Assembly (NCBI GenBank): GCA_009103225.1
Contig: RHPI01000446.1
Span: 62,001 to 126,000 of the forward strand
Source of the DNA: Chlorokybus atmophyticus
Taxonomy: Eukaryota > Streptophyta > Chlorokybophyceae > Chlorokybales > Chlorokybaceae
Length of the DNA stretch: 64,000 nt
Direction: 5' to 3'
Of the stretch, positions 1 through 11,612 are shown one piece after another; position 1 is the stretch's first letter; every line of letters starts with the position of its first letter. The translations under genes and the position numbers were made by a program. Below the pieces are notes generated by a model that saw only the letters and a list, made by a program, of their open reading frames with translations, was not told the DNA's origin and made no database searches.

Positions 1-55
1 CTTAGTGTGCATCACGGATTGCAGCGCGCGTCACGCTTTCTATATACCGTATATA

Positions 56-86
56 AACCATCACGTATATAATATACGTGATGGTT
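56..86. repeat. near-perfect palindrome
   Basis: Two 15-base arms (56-70 and 72-86) are exact reverse complements around a single A. The core is AT-rich and contains tandem ACGTATAT-like steps. It could form a cruciform or be a remnant of an inverted repeat. No gene lies within 2.8 kb that I can support, so a regulatory role is not indicated. Confidence 0.8.
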
Positions 87-447
87 GAACTGTACCTGGA
101 GTGTGCAGGACAGGCTGACATGATGTCAGTGTCATCAGTGATGGGCCATCATGGACCATCACCTTTAACGCAATACCGCCGGCATCCCTAACCCTAATGT
201 TTTTGTTGTTGTAGTTTGCAAGGTTGTTGGCGGGGAGCTTGCTGTGGTCGGCGGCGAGGTTGTCGTGGTCGGCGGCGAAAGCGTTTTTAAAGTTAGAAGG
301 TTGTGGGCGGCGTGGGCGGCGGCGAGGTTATTGAGGTCGGCGGCGACGGCGGCAGCAGCAATCCTGGGTTGCCACAGAGCTACTTAGGCATATATGTGCA
401 AGCCTGCATGCATGCACGTTTGTGCGCGCGCGTGTGTATGTGTATTG

Positions 448-735
448 GTGGGTCGCTGAGGCAGGCTTGTAAGCCCTCAATGACCTGCCTTGTGGTTGTA
501 ACTTATGGGAATGTGTGCTGGTGATTCACTGGGGCGGCATGTAAGCCCTTAATGTCCTGCCTTGTGGTTTTGTTCTTGCGAATGTGTTGGTGAGTCGCTG
601 AAGCAGGCTTGTAAGCCCTCAATGACCTGCCTTGTGGTTTTTGCTTCTGGGAATGTGTGTTGGTGATTCACTGGGGCGGCATGTAAGACCTCAGTGTCCT
701 GCCTTGTGGTTTTATTTCTTGAATGTGTGTGTGTA
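448..735. repeat. tandem repeat of about 70 bp in ABAB order
   Basis: Four copies start near 448, 520, 589 and 662 (spacing 72, 69 and 73). Each ends with the motif CCTGCCTTGTGGTT. Copies 1 and 3 share GTCGCTGA.GCAGGCTTGTAAG, while copies 2 and 4 share GATTCACTGGGGCGGCATGTAAG. The real higher-order unit is therefore a dimer of about 142 bp. Two more diverged copies are visible near 1070 and 1125. The repeat codes for nothing recognisable. Confidence 0.8.
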
Positions 736-2562
736 GCAAGAGGCCGTGGCCTGCTCTGTCACTCCGCTGTTGAACTCTTTATCTAAACAAGCTGACTACT
801 GTTTGTGTCGTACAGGAGAACATGAGAGCCAAAGCCTACCATTGCAAGAATGGCAACGCTTTGGGGGCAACTTTCCTTGGCTTGGTAGGTTGAACACGAG
901 GTCAGTTTGTGGACGCAATCGCTTTGGCATTCCATCACAGCATTTGTGCAAATCTGCCAATGCATGCCACTTGTTGTTGCAGGACAGCGCTGCCATCAAC
1001 GATGCCTCAATCCAATGCGACGCCGACCAGACAGATATGTGCCAGTCACATGAATGTGCGTGTGTATGAGTTGGTGAGGCACTGGGGCGACATGCAAGTC
1101 CTCAGTGTTCTGTGTGTGCTTTGTGTGTGAGTTGGTGAGCTGCTGGGGCAGTTGATTGCAAGCCCTCAGCGTCCTCCCTTGTGTGTGTGCGCGCGCGTGT
1201 ATGTTCTCCAAAACTTTGTGGACTGTTCCATTACACCGCAGCTTGACCACAGGATAAGTTCGTAGCAGCAGTCCGTTGTGTGGGTTTGCCAAAGTTAGCT
1301 GCATGCAAAATTATTTTGTGTTCCAACAGTTTGAAGAGCGCAAGCCGCTTTGCCTTGCAGGCTGTGCTATGGCCATGAGGCAATTTATACAGGGCTCTGA
1401 AAGGCATCCTTCCACACGGCCTGTAGTTTATGCTTGAATGCAGCAGCAGTAGATATGTAGTTGTATAGATGTGTAGTTGTTGTTGTGTAGTTATGTTTGT
1501 AGTATTTAAAGTTGTTAATGTGAATACGGTTGTGGCGGTTGCCTCTAAGCTGCCAATAATTCTACCATGTGGCCTTTGCGGTTGTTGTTTTTTATAATTA
1601 CCTTTTTATATAATTACCTTTGTACTATTGCACACGATTCGACGTTATCAGCAAAGGCAATTGCACAAGCAACTGCAACATGCACATTTGTAGAAGTAGC
1701 AGCAGCTGAAAGGCAACCAGAGTTTAAATGCCAAACAACGCTCGTGTAGCACAACGTTCATCAATGATCGCTAGGAGGGTCGCGCGAGTAGGGAAAACAC
1801 CATTGCATACCGGTGCCAGGCGCTGCAGAAGGTGCAGGGACTCTGGAGCCAGTGCCTACATTAAAACGTGCAGCAGTGTTGTTGTCGCACTCGATTACGA
1901 GGGGCACGGCAGCGGCGCCGTAGGTGCCCGCATCAATGACAGTGCGGGTAGGAAGAGGCGCATGAGAAGGCGACGGAGTAGGCTCGTGCACGGAGATCGC
2001 CACATATACTGCTGTGTGCACAGATGCTGCAATTGCAATATAGGTGCGCCATGAACACTTTCACGAGTAAAGAGCTCCCATTTGCGGAATTGCACCTGAA
2101 ACAAGTGTGTAGATGAATACGCATATGTATAGGCTTTCCAATCACAGCAGGAGAGATACGCACAATGTATAGGCAAACTCAACCCAAGTTGCGCACACGG
2201 CATGGGCATGTATACATAAACATAGAATTAATTTTGGCGATTAAAGCAACTTGCGGCCGGAGCAAGCGACGCGACTGGGGTCCGACCAACAGCTGACGTG
2301 GATTTACCAAACAATCACTGGAAGTTACTGATTGCAAGGAACTTCTCGCACCAGGAATTGCACAGGTTTCCGCATAGCAAATACGCACCTGCGTACTTGT
2401 TGATTTTGTTTGTTGGCGGCGGCGGCGCTGTGGCGAGGTAAGCGGGCGTTGTCAGCTGTCTTGTCACACTGCTCGGCTACTAGTTGCATGCTGGCGGTTC
2501 GCTGCAACCAGCAAGTACAGCGTGTGTTGTGCTGCTAGCATGCACTACAATTTGCCTGCTAG
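736..2562. other. no supported gene; low-complexity GT/TG-rich DNA
   Basis: This stretch holds only short open frames in mutually overlapping phases, and none shows a family motif. The most protein-like is a minus-strand frame at about 1761-2021 that reads as Ser/Pro/Thr-rich sequence without a recognisable domain or start. Diverged copies of the 70-bp repeat sit near 1070-1190. I see no tRNA, rRNA or transposon signature. Confidence 0.5.
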
Positions 2563-2805
2563 CTTAGCTTAACTATCGCGTTTTCAGCTGCCAAGAAGCT
2601 GAAGGAGCTTCTACTCTGCAAGGTACACAGTGGTTTGGAAGCTGGATGCCTGTTTCGCAAGTTCACAACCATTAATTTGTGCATGTACATGCCATTTGCC
2701 TCCTAGCCTGCTGCAAAGCTTACCTATCTTGTGTTTAGCTGGCAAGGAGCTGAGAGACACTTGTTTGGCAAAGTACACAGTGGTTTGCTTGCTGTGACCT
2801 TGTTG
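2563..2805. repeat. two diverged direct repeats of about 95 bp, spaced about 150 bp
   Basis: The segment around 2563-2660 recurs around 2710-2805. Shared blocks include TTTAGCTG.CAAG.AGCTGA and AGTACACAGTGGTTTG. The copies differ at many positions, so this is an old local duplication. No coding function is evident. Confidence 0.6.
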
Positions 2806-2926
2806 ACAATGTAAGAAGCATGTCCACATGGCTCAGCAGGTTTAGTGAGCTGAGTAAGGTGAGGCTTGTGGTGGAATAGGCTTGTGCACAAGTCAAACAT
2901 TCATGTAATGCACAGGTGCAGTCGTC

Positions 2927-5463
2927 ATGTCAGGCCGAACGTCTAGTGGGCAATCCAGCAAGTTCAGCGAACAGTGAGAAAACTTGGACATTGAGATATG
3001 GGGCAAAAATGCCGGTGAACTATCTGAGGAACAGCTTCAGCAAGAGTGGGAAAGCTGTGAGGAGACTGCGCACCTGCGCGATATGGAGCCCTCAGCAATG
3101 GTGTTCTCAGGAGTGAGCAATTTTATATATGCAACCTCCTGCTGCTGCAACTTGTTTCAAGTGCGCTGTGCTTTGCACAATCAACGACGCTGACATTGTA
3201 TTAGCGCAACACGCTGTGGCATACGCGCTGCTAGTGCTGTGCAGGGTGTGAAGATGCTGCATTTGCGAGGAAAGAATCACTTAAAGGTTCGCCGCAACAT
3301 CACTAAGTTGCAAGACAAGAACAGGGTGTGCTTCGGGTACTGTGGTCTGAAACGGAGGAAGACCCAAAGGGAGCAGCTTCCATTTAGGTATGCTCTTGCA
3401 GTGGAATGCTGGCTTCTGCTTCATCCCGATCTCAACTACGAGAGGTTGTTATTGGAAAGCACTTCCACCATGACATCAAATGTCGTGCAATTGTATGAGC
3501 TTGGAAGGGTTTCTATCACATTGTGTTTTAGCCACAACCAGATGCTTCCTGCGTAGGCACACGGCAAGATCCAGGAGCATTTGATCAACTCGAAGGCATA
3601 CGGCATACCCGAGAAGAAAGAGAAGCAGAAAGCAAAGACTCGCAACATTACAGGGAGATGATGGAGAAGGCTTTAGCAGGGGGATATGAGCCAAAGCGCA
3701 AGGGACCGCCCAGCGACAAGAACAACAAAAGGTGTGTCATGTAGTGACTGAGGTGTTTGTGCAATGTAGCTGTCTTGAGTGCCTTTGACACGTGCTTGAT
3801 AGCAGGCCAACAAGAAGAAGCCCAAGAAGTAAAAAGAAATGGATTTTGCCAGCGATGACGAGATTGCCACCTCACAGGGTGAGCTACGGTGTGCACAAAG
3901 TTGCCATTATAAATGGTTGTGTTGAGAACAACGCTTTGTGTTTGGTGGTGCCATATGCAGGTTGTGAGGTGTGTATGATGACCCCTTGTAATTGCACGGC
4001 GCCCACGCGTTCACATCCCGCCAGCGACGCCAGCGACGACCGAAATGGAACATCGCAGCGTGAGCATGTCTTGGGCCCGCAGGCAAGAGCACTGTATGTA
4101 TATGAACACTTTTGTAATCGGTGCCTTGGGTATGCGATAGGTAACAAGAGAGGCGCTGCACCACAACCCACAAGTTCGCAGGTCAGATGCCTCTCATCAT
4201 TATGTGAGGAGCCCAATGCTTATACTGTCCTGTACATGTGTTCATGACCATTGTGTTCAGGCACCTGCCAAGCAGGGTGCTGATGTGCATAACACCATCT
4301 CCGCTCTCAAGTTATGTTACACAGAGGTGATCAAGTATAAGGTTAAAAGTTTCGACACAAGAACGCAACTTGACAATGAACTTGGCTGCTACTATGACAT
4401 TGCGGCCATGCCTGAAGTTGTAGCTGACTTCATGCTGTTGGCAGGAGCCTGGGGTGAGTAGCCTCAAGAAGACAGCAAACAAGATTGCTCGCTTCATTCC
4501 GGCTCCCAACAAGTCCAAGGAGGTAGGCCCATCAACTGCACAGGAGAACATCTTAAAGAAGTAGCATGATCAAGGCAAGCAAAAGGAGGTAATATAGCAT
4601 TATCGTATGCGATCTCATGCTTGTCATCTTGCTCAAGCCACACGCTGCTGCGCGCATGCCTGCCTAGTGATGCTACACTGGAACAAGTGTTATGAAACTG
4701 CGTGGCAGGTTGAGCCATCATATTCGGAGATGTCCGAGCAAGGCTCTGCGTGTGTCAATGGCAGTGATGACAGCAATAACGACGACGAATCCCAAAAAGT
4801 ATGTTTTGCTGGGGACGTGCACGTGCGTGTACGAGAGCGTGCGTGTGTGTGAGTGTGCCAAGATGTGTGAACACAATGTCATTTGCATGCCACAAGTGCG
4901 GTCCACACAGGATGACCTGAGCGACAAGGATGACACTGCGCCAGGGATGAGCCAAGGCAGTGAAGTGAAGCTGTACATTGATGGTTACGAAGATCCAGTC
5001 GGGGAGGCGCACGCGAGCGATGTCAACCCTGAAAGCAAGTTCAGTGGCAAGAAGATTGGGGAGGACAATGTGGTGGTCTAGTATGCACGCAGTCTTGCTA
5101 AGGCGAGGACTAGACGTCCCCGAGCAGGGGAAGAAGAGGTTGTGCCCCTTTGCCCATCTCCTTCAAGCGCAGTGGGGTTGGAGTGGAGGTGACCCACTTG
5201 AAAGGTGACCGTAAATGTGTTGGTTTGCGTGTGCTTGCTTGACGACGTCAAAATTGTTCCGGTGGCAGGAATGGTGACTGTGTGGTTGATGCGTAAAATG
5301 CGAGCCAGGGTTGTTGCTGCTCTAGCCTGCTAGGTTGATGAAGGCTATTAAGATGAGGGAGCAGCCAGCGAAGTAAGGCACCACGCGCGGGAGGGGCCGT
5401 GGGAACCGAAGCAGGGGGGGTGGGAAGGGCAGCCGGGGCGGTCGTGGGCGAAGCAGGAATTAG
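2927..5463 (+). pseudogene. unrecognised multi-exon gene, probably decayed, with RG-rich C-terminus
   Basis: Several protein-like stretches follow each other on the plus strand, separated by plausible GT-AG introns. The N-terminal part starts at ATG 2927 with a Ser-rich segment and runs on in the same frame through an acidic Glu/Gln-rich segment (to about 3112), interrupted only by a TGA at 2975. Later segments are a basic stretch (about 3239-3400), a charged Glu/Arg/Lys stretch (about 3563-3731), acidic Asp/Ser patches (about 4025, 4740-4800), a Lys-rich stretch ending in TAG (about 4445-4564), and an Asp/Glu-rich stretch (4911-5080). The final piece at 5383-5463 reads as RG/RGG repeats and ends in TAG. 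Alternating acidic and basic patches with an RGG tail suggest a nucleic-acid-binding nuclear protein, but I recognise no family. The in-frame TGA and TAG codons and imperfect splice phases argue for decay; a wrong exon model is the alternative. Confidence 0.35.
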
Positions 5464-5551
5464 TCATCAGCACAGGCTAGGATAGGAGGTTCGGTTGCTG
5501 CTATTGTGGTTGCTGCGGTGCATTGGGTAGCATACATACCTAGAAACAGTA

Positions 5552-5642
5552 CTGAATGCGATTTGGGGCCACCTCACATTCAGCTGACCTTATTAGAAAC
5601 ATTCACGGGCTCTAGGAGTGAATGCTCTGCAGAGTGAGGACT
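5552..5642. repeat. 91-bp segment repeated exactly at 11522-11612
   Basis: These 91 bases occur again without a single difference at 11522-11612. The second copy stops immediately before an N at 11613. A perfect match over only 91 bp with unrelated flanks suggests either a recent copy of a short element or an assembly join. Confidence 0.85.
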
Positions 5643-6192
5643 ACACAATCAACAGCAATGTGGTAATGTGATGAATATTAAACGCAGCAGGTGATCTTCC
5701 CCCATGTCTTGCTGCGTTCAGACAGAGAGTAGCACGTAAACTTTCACATCATTTCAAAGTAAATACTGGTAATAGCAATTGGTCACCACCAGGTGATCAT
5801 TCACCCCTGCAGCCTGTGAATGTTAACACTGTTATGCATGGACATTGATATAGTCACAGCAACCCACAATCAGACAGATAAACTGCATGTTTACCTCTGG
5901 AATGTGTAAACATTCGCACAGAATTAGGACTTAGTGTGTATGCTGCCTTCTAATCATTCACCGCCGGACATGATGAATATTCACATACAAATAGAAACTG
6001 AATACATTCACCGCCGAATTCAATGAATGTTGAATAGCACACTTCATTGCTAAAGAACGTAAATGTTCTGGTGATTGAGCAGAGTCATGAGCAGCCCTGT
6101 GAGTTTGATTGCAATGAAGACTCACCAGCAAAAGACATAAACATTCACATACAAACAAGGTGAATGTTCAGAATTTTGGGGGTCCCAAAATT
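5590..6192. repeat. cluster of AACATTCAC / GTGAATGTT motifs, ending in a hairpin
   Basis: The 9-base motif AACATTCAC or its complement, with close variants, recurs in both orientations (near 5597, 5812, 5900, 5975, 6010, 6055, 6140 and 6162). Pairs such as those at about 6140 and 6162 face each other. At 6172-6192 lies a perfect hairpin with 9-base arms AATTTTGGG and CCCAAAATT. The spacing is irregular, so this is not a simple tandem array. Confidence 0.55.
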
Positions 6193-6193
6193 A

Positions 6194-7075
6194 GGCGTGT
6201 AGCAAGATCCGGGGGGACACTTTTTGCAAATGGCTTCGGCGCTTCAAAGTTATAAAAACGGGCCTAGGATAGGCTGAAAACAGCTATTATTGCAATTAGC
6301 AAAAGATTTTATCTCGAATGCACATCAAACTTATCATAAATACTGAGTTAATTCCTACATGAAGACATGATGATATTTACACTACTTGCAACTTTTCAAG
6401 ATACATGAAGTGACATCCACGGCAGCACATTATACACGGAAAACATGATTTCACATCCACTACAACAACTTGCATTACCTGATAAACAATCCACACTTAG
6501 CCAAACAAATGTACAACCCTAGCTAATTTACTTCACAACACCTTAAGGATGGCCTCATGCAGCTCTTCCCGTATGCGAAACAACGACTCCCTTATACATT
6601 TCCATGTCTTCAGCCTGAACTTACGGCGGGTAAGTCGTTCACTCTTGGACTCCCGCTCCAACGATAATCTTGTACAGTAGGAAATATAGTTGGCTTGTGT
6701 GTGACGCTGTGTATGCTGTGTCGGATGCCCTTGTGTGTATAGAACTTACTCCTACGTAAAAAGATCTTTAAAGGTGTTGGGGCGTGCTTCTTATGCATGA
6801 CAAGCACATTGCCATAGCTTAGCAAGTTCAAGATGCTCTGACTTTGCCTTAAACTAGTTGAGAAATAACACGCTCAGATGTGTTGCTTGAGTCATCAATG
6901 TCGTATCATATCGTGCATAAACGCAAACTCTACCTCAACTGCAAGTAGCTTGCACATAGTGTCAACTGATATAGTATATCTTGAAAATGACAAATTGCAG
7001 TTGATTGCAGTTGATGACATTAAAAGTTAGCATAACGTTGCACCAGAAGTGTCCCCCCGGATCTTGCTACACGCC
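6194..7075. mobile_element. MITE-like element with 29-bp perfect terminal inverted repeats
   Basis: The left end at 6194-6222 begins GGCGTGTAGCAAGATCC and continues through a G run to ACACTT. Its exact reverse complement is at 7047-7075, so 29 of 29 bases match. The element is 882 bp and is flanked by ATTA on both sides (6190-6193 and 7076-7079), a likely target-site duplication (or TTA if one more base belongs to the element). No open frame inside resembles a transposase, so it would be non-autonomous. The GG-starting ends and A/T-rich short target duplication recall PIF/Harbinger-type elements, but that assignment is inference. Confidence 0.75.
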
Positions 7076-7079
7076 ATTA

Positions 7080-9328
7080 CCTATGTCTCATGATAGCAAC
7101 TTTTACTACCATGACCGAAATGGTTGTTACACCATTCCTTCAACAGCACATGTTTGTGTCTTGTTTGTATACATCTTTATAAGCAATACCTTGCAAGTGT
7201 TTACATCTAAAAGATTTGATCGACGTGCGCTATGCACAGAGACGTCTCTTCGAGCAACATTAAGGGTGAAACTAATGGTACATTGAAATCCGAGGTTGCG
7301 CACAAACTTGCATGTTGATAGCAGAATAAAAGCGCAAGCAGGGCCGTAATTGCGGCATGCGAGCATGCACCATTAAATAATAATCAATGCAAGCATCTTC
7401 AAGCATGCATTATTCACATATATTGCATGCGTTAAAGCTGCGTGTGCATATCACACTTTAAGTAGCTACTCATCAACAGATACTACTTATTGTCACATCT
7501 TTGTGCTCAGCCTAAACACTTTCCCTACTCATTAATGCACCGTGCATTGAATGCATGTGTGTGCATGCCGCGTAGTTGATCAAATGGGCATAACTCTTGT
7601 CCGTGACCGCCCCAAAAATGCCCCTGCCTTAAGCTCACGGCCATTCTGCACCGCGCGTCACCAGCAATACACAACCAGGTGACGCGTGATGCGCAATGGC
7701 ATTGATCTCGGGCAGGGGCATGCTTTTTGGCAGTGAAGTAGTAGCAGCAATTGTGTGAACTCTAACTGCGCGCATGATGTCACGCGTGCATCCTGAGTGT
7801 TGCAATGCGCGCATGCATATTGCCATGGACGCGCATGCTGCCCAAGGTCCTTGGCAACGCTCTCCAGTGCTTGCATTTGACAGCAAAAGCTATTCATGTA
7901 CAAGTAAGGCTCGCTTCAAACACTCAGTGATAATAATGCCATCGACTCACGTGGATACCGCCTGCCGATGTTCAAACTGAGAAGGCGTACACATTGTTGG
8001 GACCCTCAAAGATGCAGCCCTCAAACATGTCAGTTTTATTTATATTCTTGTATGCAATCAGAGTGATGTTACATTATGCTACATATAGCATACACATTTA
8101 CATATATATACATGTGTGAACACATAAGTGTGTGCGTACGCACTTTTTTCTTGTCGTTTTGTTATTGCCTAATGTAGACTGCATATTAACGTCGGCGACT
8201 CAATGAGGATGACGTTACCGTAACTACATTGGGGTAGCGTGAATATCCATATGATATGTTTGCACTCACACGGATCGTCGATCAAATACAGCGTAAACAC
8301 CATGGCCATTGATATAAACACAACATGCATGTGTGCTGTTAACATCATCAATACATAAATCGCATACCGTATATTGTGGTTAATGCTATTTAAACAATTA
8401 TAAAGTAGTATGACTTTGCCAATGCTAATGTAATTGTACATGTCATTGCATATAAAACACATATTACATAAACTTGGCATTGCTGAGTACTTACATCATA
8501 TGTGAAATTGTTATCAAGTTGATGCGCACATGCTTGTGCAATGCATATTAGCTTGATGCGCACATGCGGAATGTGCATGTGTGCGCATGCGGGTGGGCGC
8601 ACGCACATGCGTGTGCTCTATTCCATGTGTGTGTGTGTTGTGTTACCAATATATGAAGTCTACGTTTATCACATTGCTTTGTCACTGTAGCATGCCAGTT
8701 GCCAAGCACACGGTACCACGTTGAGCAAGTACTATTTATGCCCAAGCTATCTGCCATTAATATCATAATTGCGCGCAAGTCGAGTGTTTCCACATTGATG
8801 CGTCATTACTACAAAAACATTGGCCTGGAAGTTGAAATCAAAACAACTACAATTGTGCAGCTGCGGATGTGCCTCATGATAATAAATGTGGCAGCGATGT
8901 CTACAACATTTATGCCTTGCTTAATATACACATGGTAAAGTATCTTTGCAACGTCATTGCCACTGCAATTGTGATTGCCATTCTGATTATATATCACATA
9001 CATCACAATGATGGATAGCGTGTTTGTAGGGTGACAAGCACAAAAACTCGTCTGCTAATGATGTTTGATGCTGTTTGTCAGCACGATGTTGTGAACAAAA
9101 GTGGGCGTAGACACAGCAACCCTACACGGCAACCCTTCACGACCTCTAAGGACTTGCCGCTCCGCTTGAATGTGGAGACACGAAAGGCATCAATTGACAT
9201 CTAGCAAACACCTCCTCCCGTTCCACAGCAAGGTACAAACACACACCGTGCCAATGCTTGTGATCTGTGCACACACCTAGCGGCGGAGCAAAGACCAGCG
9301 ACGGCAGCCTGATGGTTGCTGCCGTTGG
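7080..9328. other. no supported gene; AT-rich intergenic DNA
   Basis: Only short frames occur. A short inverted repeat with 9-base arms CGCGTCACC and GGTGACGCG sits at 7654-7686. GT-rich runs with TGCATG and CATATATA steps are common. I see no domain, RNA gene or mobile-element end here. Confidence 0.5.
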
Positions 9329-10778
9329 TCAGCTACATGCCTCTGAGCCATCAAAGGTCTTCCACGACACGCACGGCTTCTTCCGCTCTGGCTTACAATC
9401 TCCCAACACAAATGCTTCCACCACATTTGTCACAACAGCACCCGGTTGGTTGACAAGCCTTCCCCCCGCAACGAGTATCATCCGGCCCGTGGCTGATTGA
9501 ATGAACGTCACGGCTGCGTTGGTTCGCGGCGTGGGCATTGATGGTAAAGTTTCTTCTTCATCTGCGCGGGGGCCTTTATTGGTGTCGTGTGAGGTTTGTC
9601 TTTGCCATGTGGATGTTTGGGTGAAGAAGTAGGTGTACTCCCCAACTTGTGCATACCGTGGAAGTCGGGGATGTTTGTGTGTGGTGGCGAGGTTTGGAGG
9701 AAGCCACAGGGATTTGGGGTTGCGGGGTGCGAGGGTGTCAATGCACTCAACATTGCGCGTGCAGTTGGAAGTATAGGGACTTAACACGCAGATCCGCCCA
9801 CCCGACACAACATACCTGTCAAGGCGACTGGTTGTGATGAGTGCACAGGCAAGAAGCTGCACGCTTAACCACAACATAGCCACAACTATGACCACACACG
9901 CAAACATCCACCCACTCACGCTGCGTGGCCGGCGCATGCACACGTCGTGTTGGCTCCCGTTTTCTACTGCAAATCCCCAGTATCGTCCGCCTGCAGTATC
10001 TGAAACGTTTTTGTGTGTGTTGCACCATCTATGGCCGCCACTCCTCCTGTCAACACGGATACATGCTCGTTCCCACTCTCAGCGAGGCCGAAGCGGGTGC
10101 CAACACTTGCATTGGCGTGGGAGGCAACAACACGTTGTGGCTCGTGGCCCAGTTGAGCCGCACATGCATACATAGGTGATGATGTCGGCAAGTGGCAGTG
10201 TGTGCTCACCCACACGTGTGCTCGGGTGCATATCACAATTGCACACAGACGCGTAGTACACGCACACACCATGTGACAGGCACGCATGTGCATGCATGCA
10301 TGCGTGCGCCGTTGGATGCACGCATGCTCGACGACCTGCAGGCATCCTCGCTAACAGATCACGTGTGCATACACCCACACGAAACACCCCATCCCAACTC
10401 ACTTCCCATCTCCAACCATTGGAGGATGAGATACAATGTGACACTGTATCTCATCTCCCCATCCCACCCTACCTTTTCTATAGCTGGAACCCAAGCGGTG
10501 TGCGTGCGGGTGTATTGCCACATGTGCAGGTGACACTTCTTCTTCTCCTCGTTCCTCCAGTGCCATGAGGCTAGTCCAATGCGAGCGGCGTGGTGCTCGT
10601 CGTGTGTGTGTGGTGTGAGAGGTAGAGTTAGTTGGTGGCTTGACTCACTGTGTGAGTGTGGGACTTGTTGCTTTGCGTGGGTGGAGGTTAGCAGCAGCAA
10701 CATCATTGGGAGGAAGGAAAGGCAAAGCAACAAGCGGCTGCTGGAGTGGGAGCTAATTGAGGTGGTTGGGGTGGTCAT
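9329..10778 (-). pseudogene. decayed partial copy of the protease-kelch gene (signal peptide joined to kelch part)
   Basis: This region aligns with two separate parts of the intact gene at 19210-25458. The upstream end (10778 downward) encodes a start and a hydrophobic signal peptide like that of the intact first exon, followed by a donor GTGAGT. Part of exon 2 then appears, with a deletion that removes most of it. The rest (10190-9329) matches only the last two kelch exons, so the whole protease and calcium-loop section is missing. Within the kelch exon a Trp codon (TGG) has become TAG, and a one-base loss near 10050 shifts the frame. The last exon ends early at 9329 while the intact gene continues for about 40 residues. 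It retains the kelch signature PTPRTNAAV...ILVAGG. It is very likely non-functional. Confidence 0.8.
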
Positions 10779-10954
10779 GGCGGCCACCGCCAGGAGTACC
10801 TACAACATAGATGGCGGCGATGCGTCTTGCAGCTGCGCTGTTGCAAAGGCAACATCACAAACAACACATAAGTGTTACCCGCAATTGACACGCTGCAATG
10901 CTGGTCAGGGAATGCGTGCGCTACGTACACAATGTGACATGCGTACAACGAACC

Positions 10955-11022
10955 ATGACACGCACACACACACGCACACACACACGCACACACACACGCA
11001 CACACACACACACACACACACA
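10955..11022. repeat. (CA)n microsatellite
   Basis: An imperfect CA repeat with regular CG interruptions (ACACACACGC units) lies just upstream of the decayed protease-kelch copy. The flanking bases up to about 11290 match the upstream region of the intact gene (about 25560-25990), including a GCC-repeat stretch near 11060. Confidence 0.8.
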
Positions 11023-11521
11023 GAGCAAGAGGCCAAGGCCGCCTGCATATGTTGCACCCAACGCCGCCGCCGCCGCTTACCCGGGTGGCTTCTTTTCACC
11101 ACAACTCAACTGTAGTTGTGGGCTTCAAGTAGGACACAATCAAAGAGACACATGTACATCCAACCGCCCAACCCAGCATCACTCTCTATTACTTGTCACA
11201 CATTGTCAACCACATGTCTCAACCGGGCTTTGACGTAGCGTCCAAAGACGAAACACCTCCGGACTACACCAACACACTCATGCACACACAATGATGCATG
11301 CGCTTCTCCTCCTCCTCTCACACACACACACACACACTCAGACGGTATACATACAGAGCTACACTGAAACCAACGGCGAAGTCAAATCAGGTGCCTGTCA
11401 CGCCATCCATACTTTGGTTGGTTCCTCTACCACGACACGCTGAACCTTGTACCTTGTGCACCTCATCAAGGCAAGGACATGTTGGTACACAGGTGTGAGC
11501 TGTGCGGCGTCTGACGGGGGG

Positions 11522-11612
11522 CTGAATGCGATTTGGGGCCACCTCACATTCAGCTGACCTTATTAGAAACATTCACGGGCTCTAGGAGTGAATGCTCTGC
11601 AGAGTGAGGACT
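11522..11612. repeat. second exact copy of the 91-bp segment
   Basis: Identical to 5552-5642. It ends directly at an N (11613), after which the sequence is unrelated to that following the first copy. Confidence 0.85.

Noticed and set aside
186-201. CCCTAACCCTAA as a telomere
   Set aside because: Only two units are present, with no array.
8699-8938. 79-residue plus-strand frame that reads as a smooth protein
   Set aside because: No family motif, no splice partners and an AT-rich setting; judged chance.
10579-11115. 178-residue frame with poly-Thr-His
   Set aside because: It is a (CA)n repeat read as protein, antisense to the decayed protease-kelch first exon.
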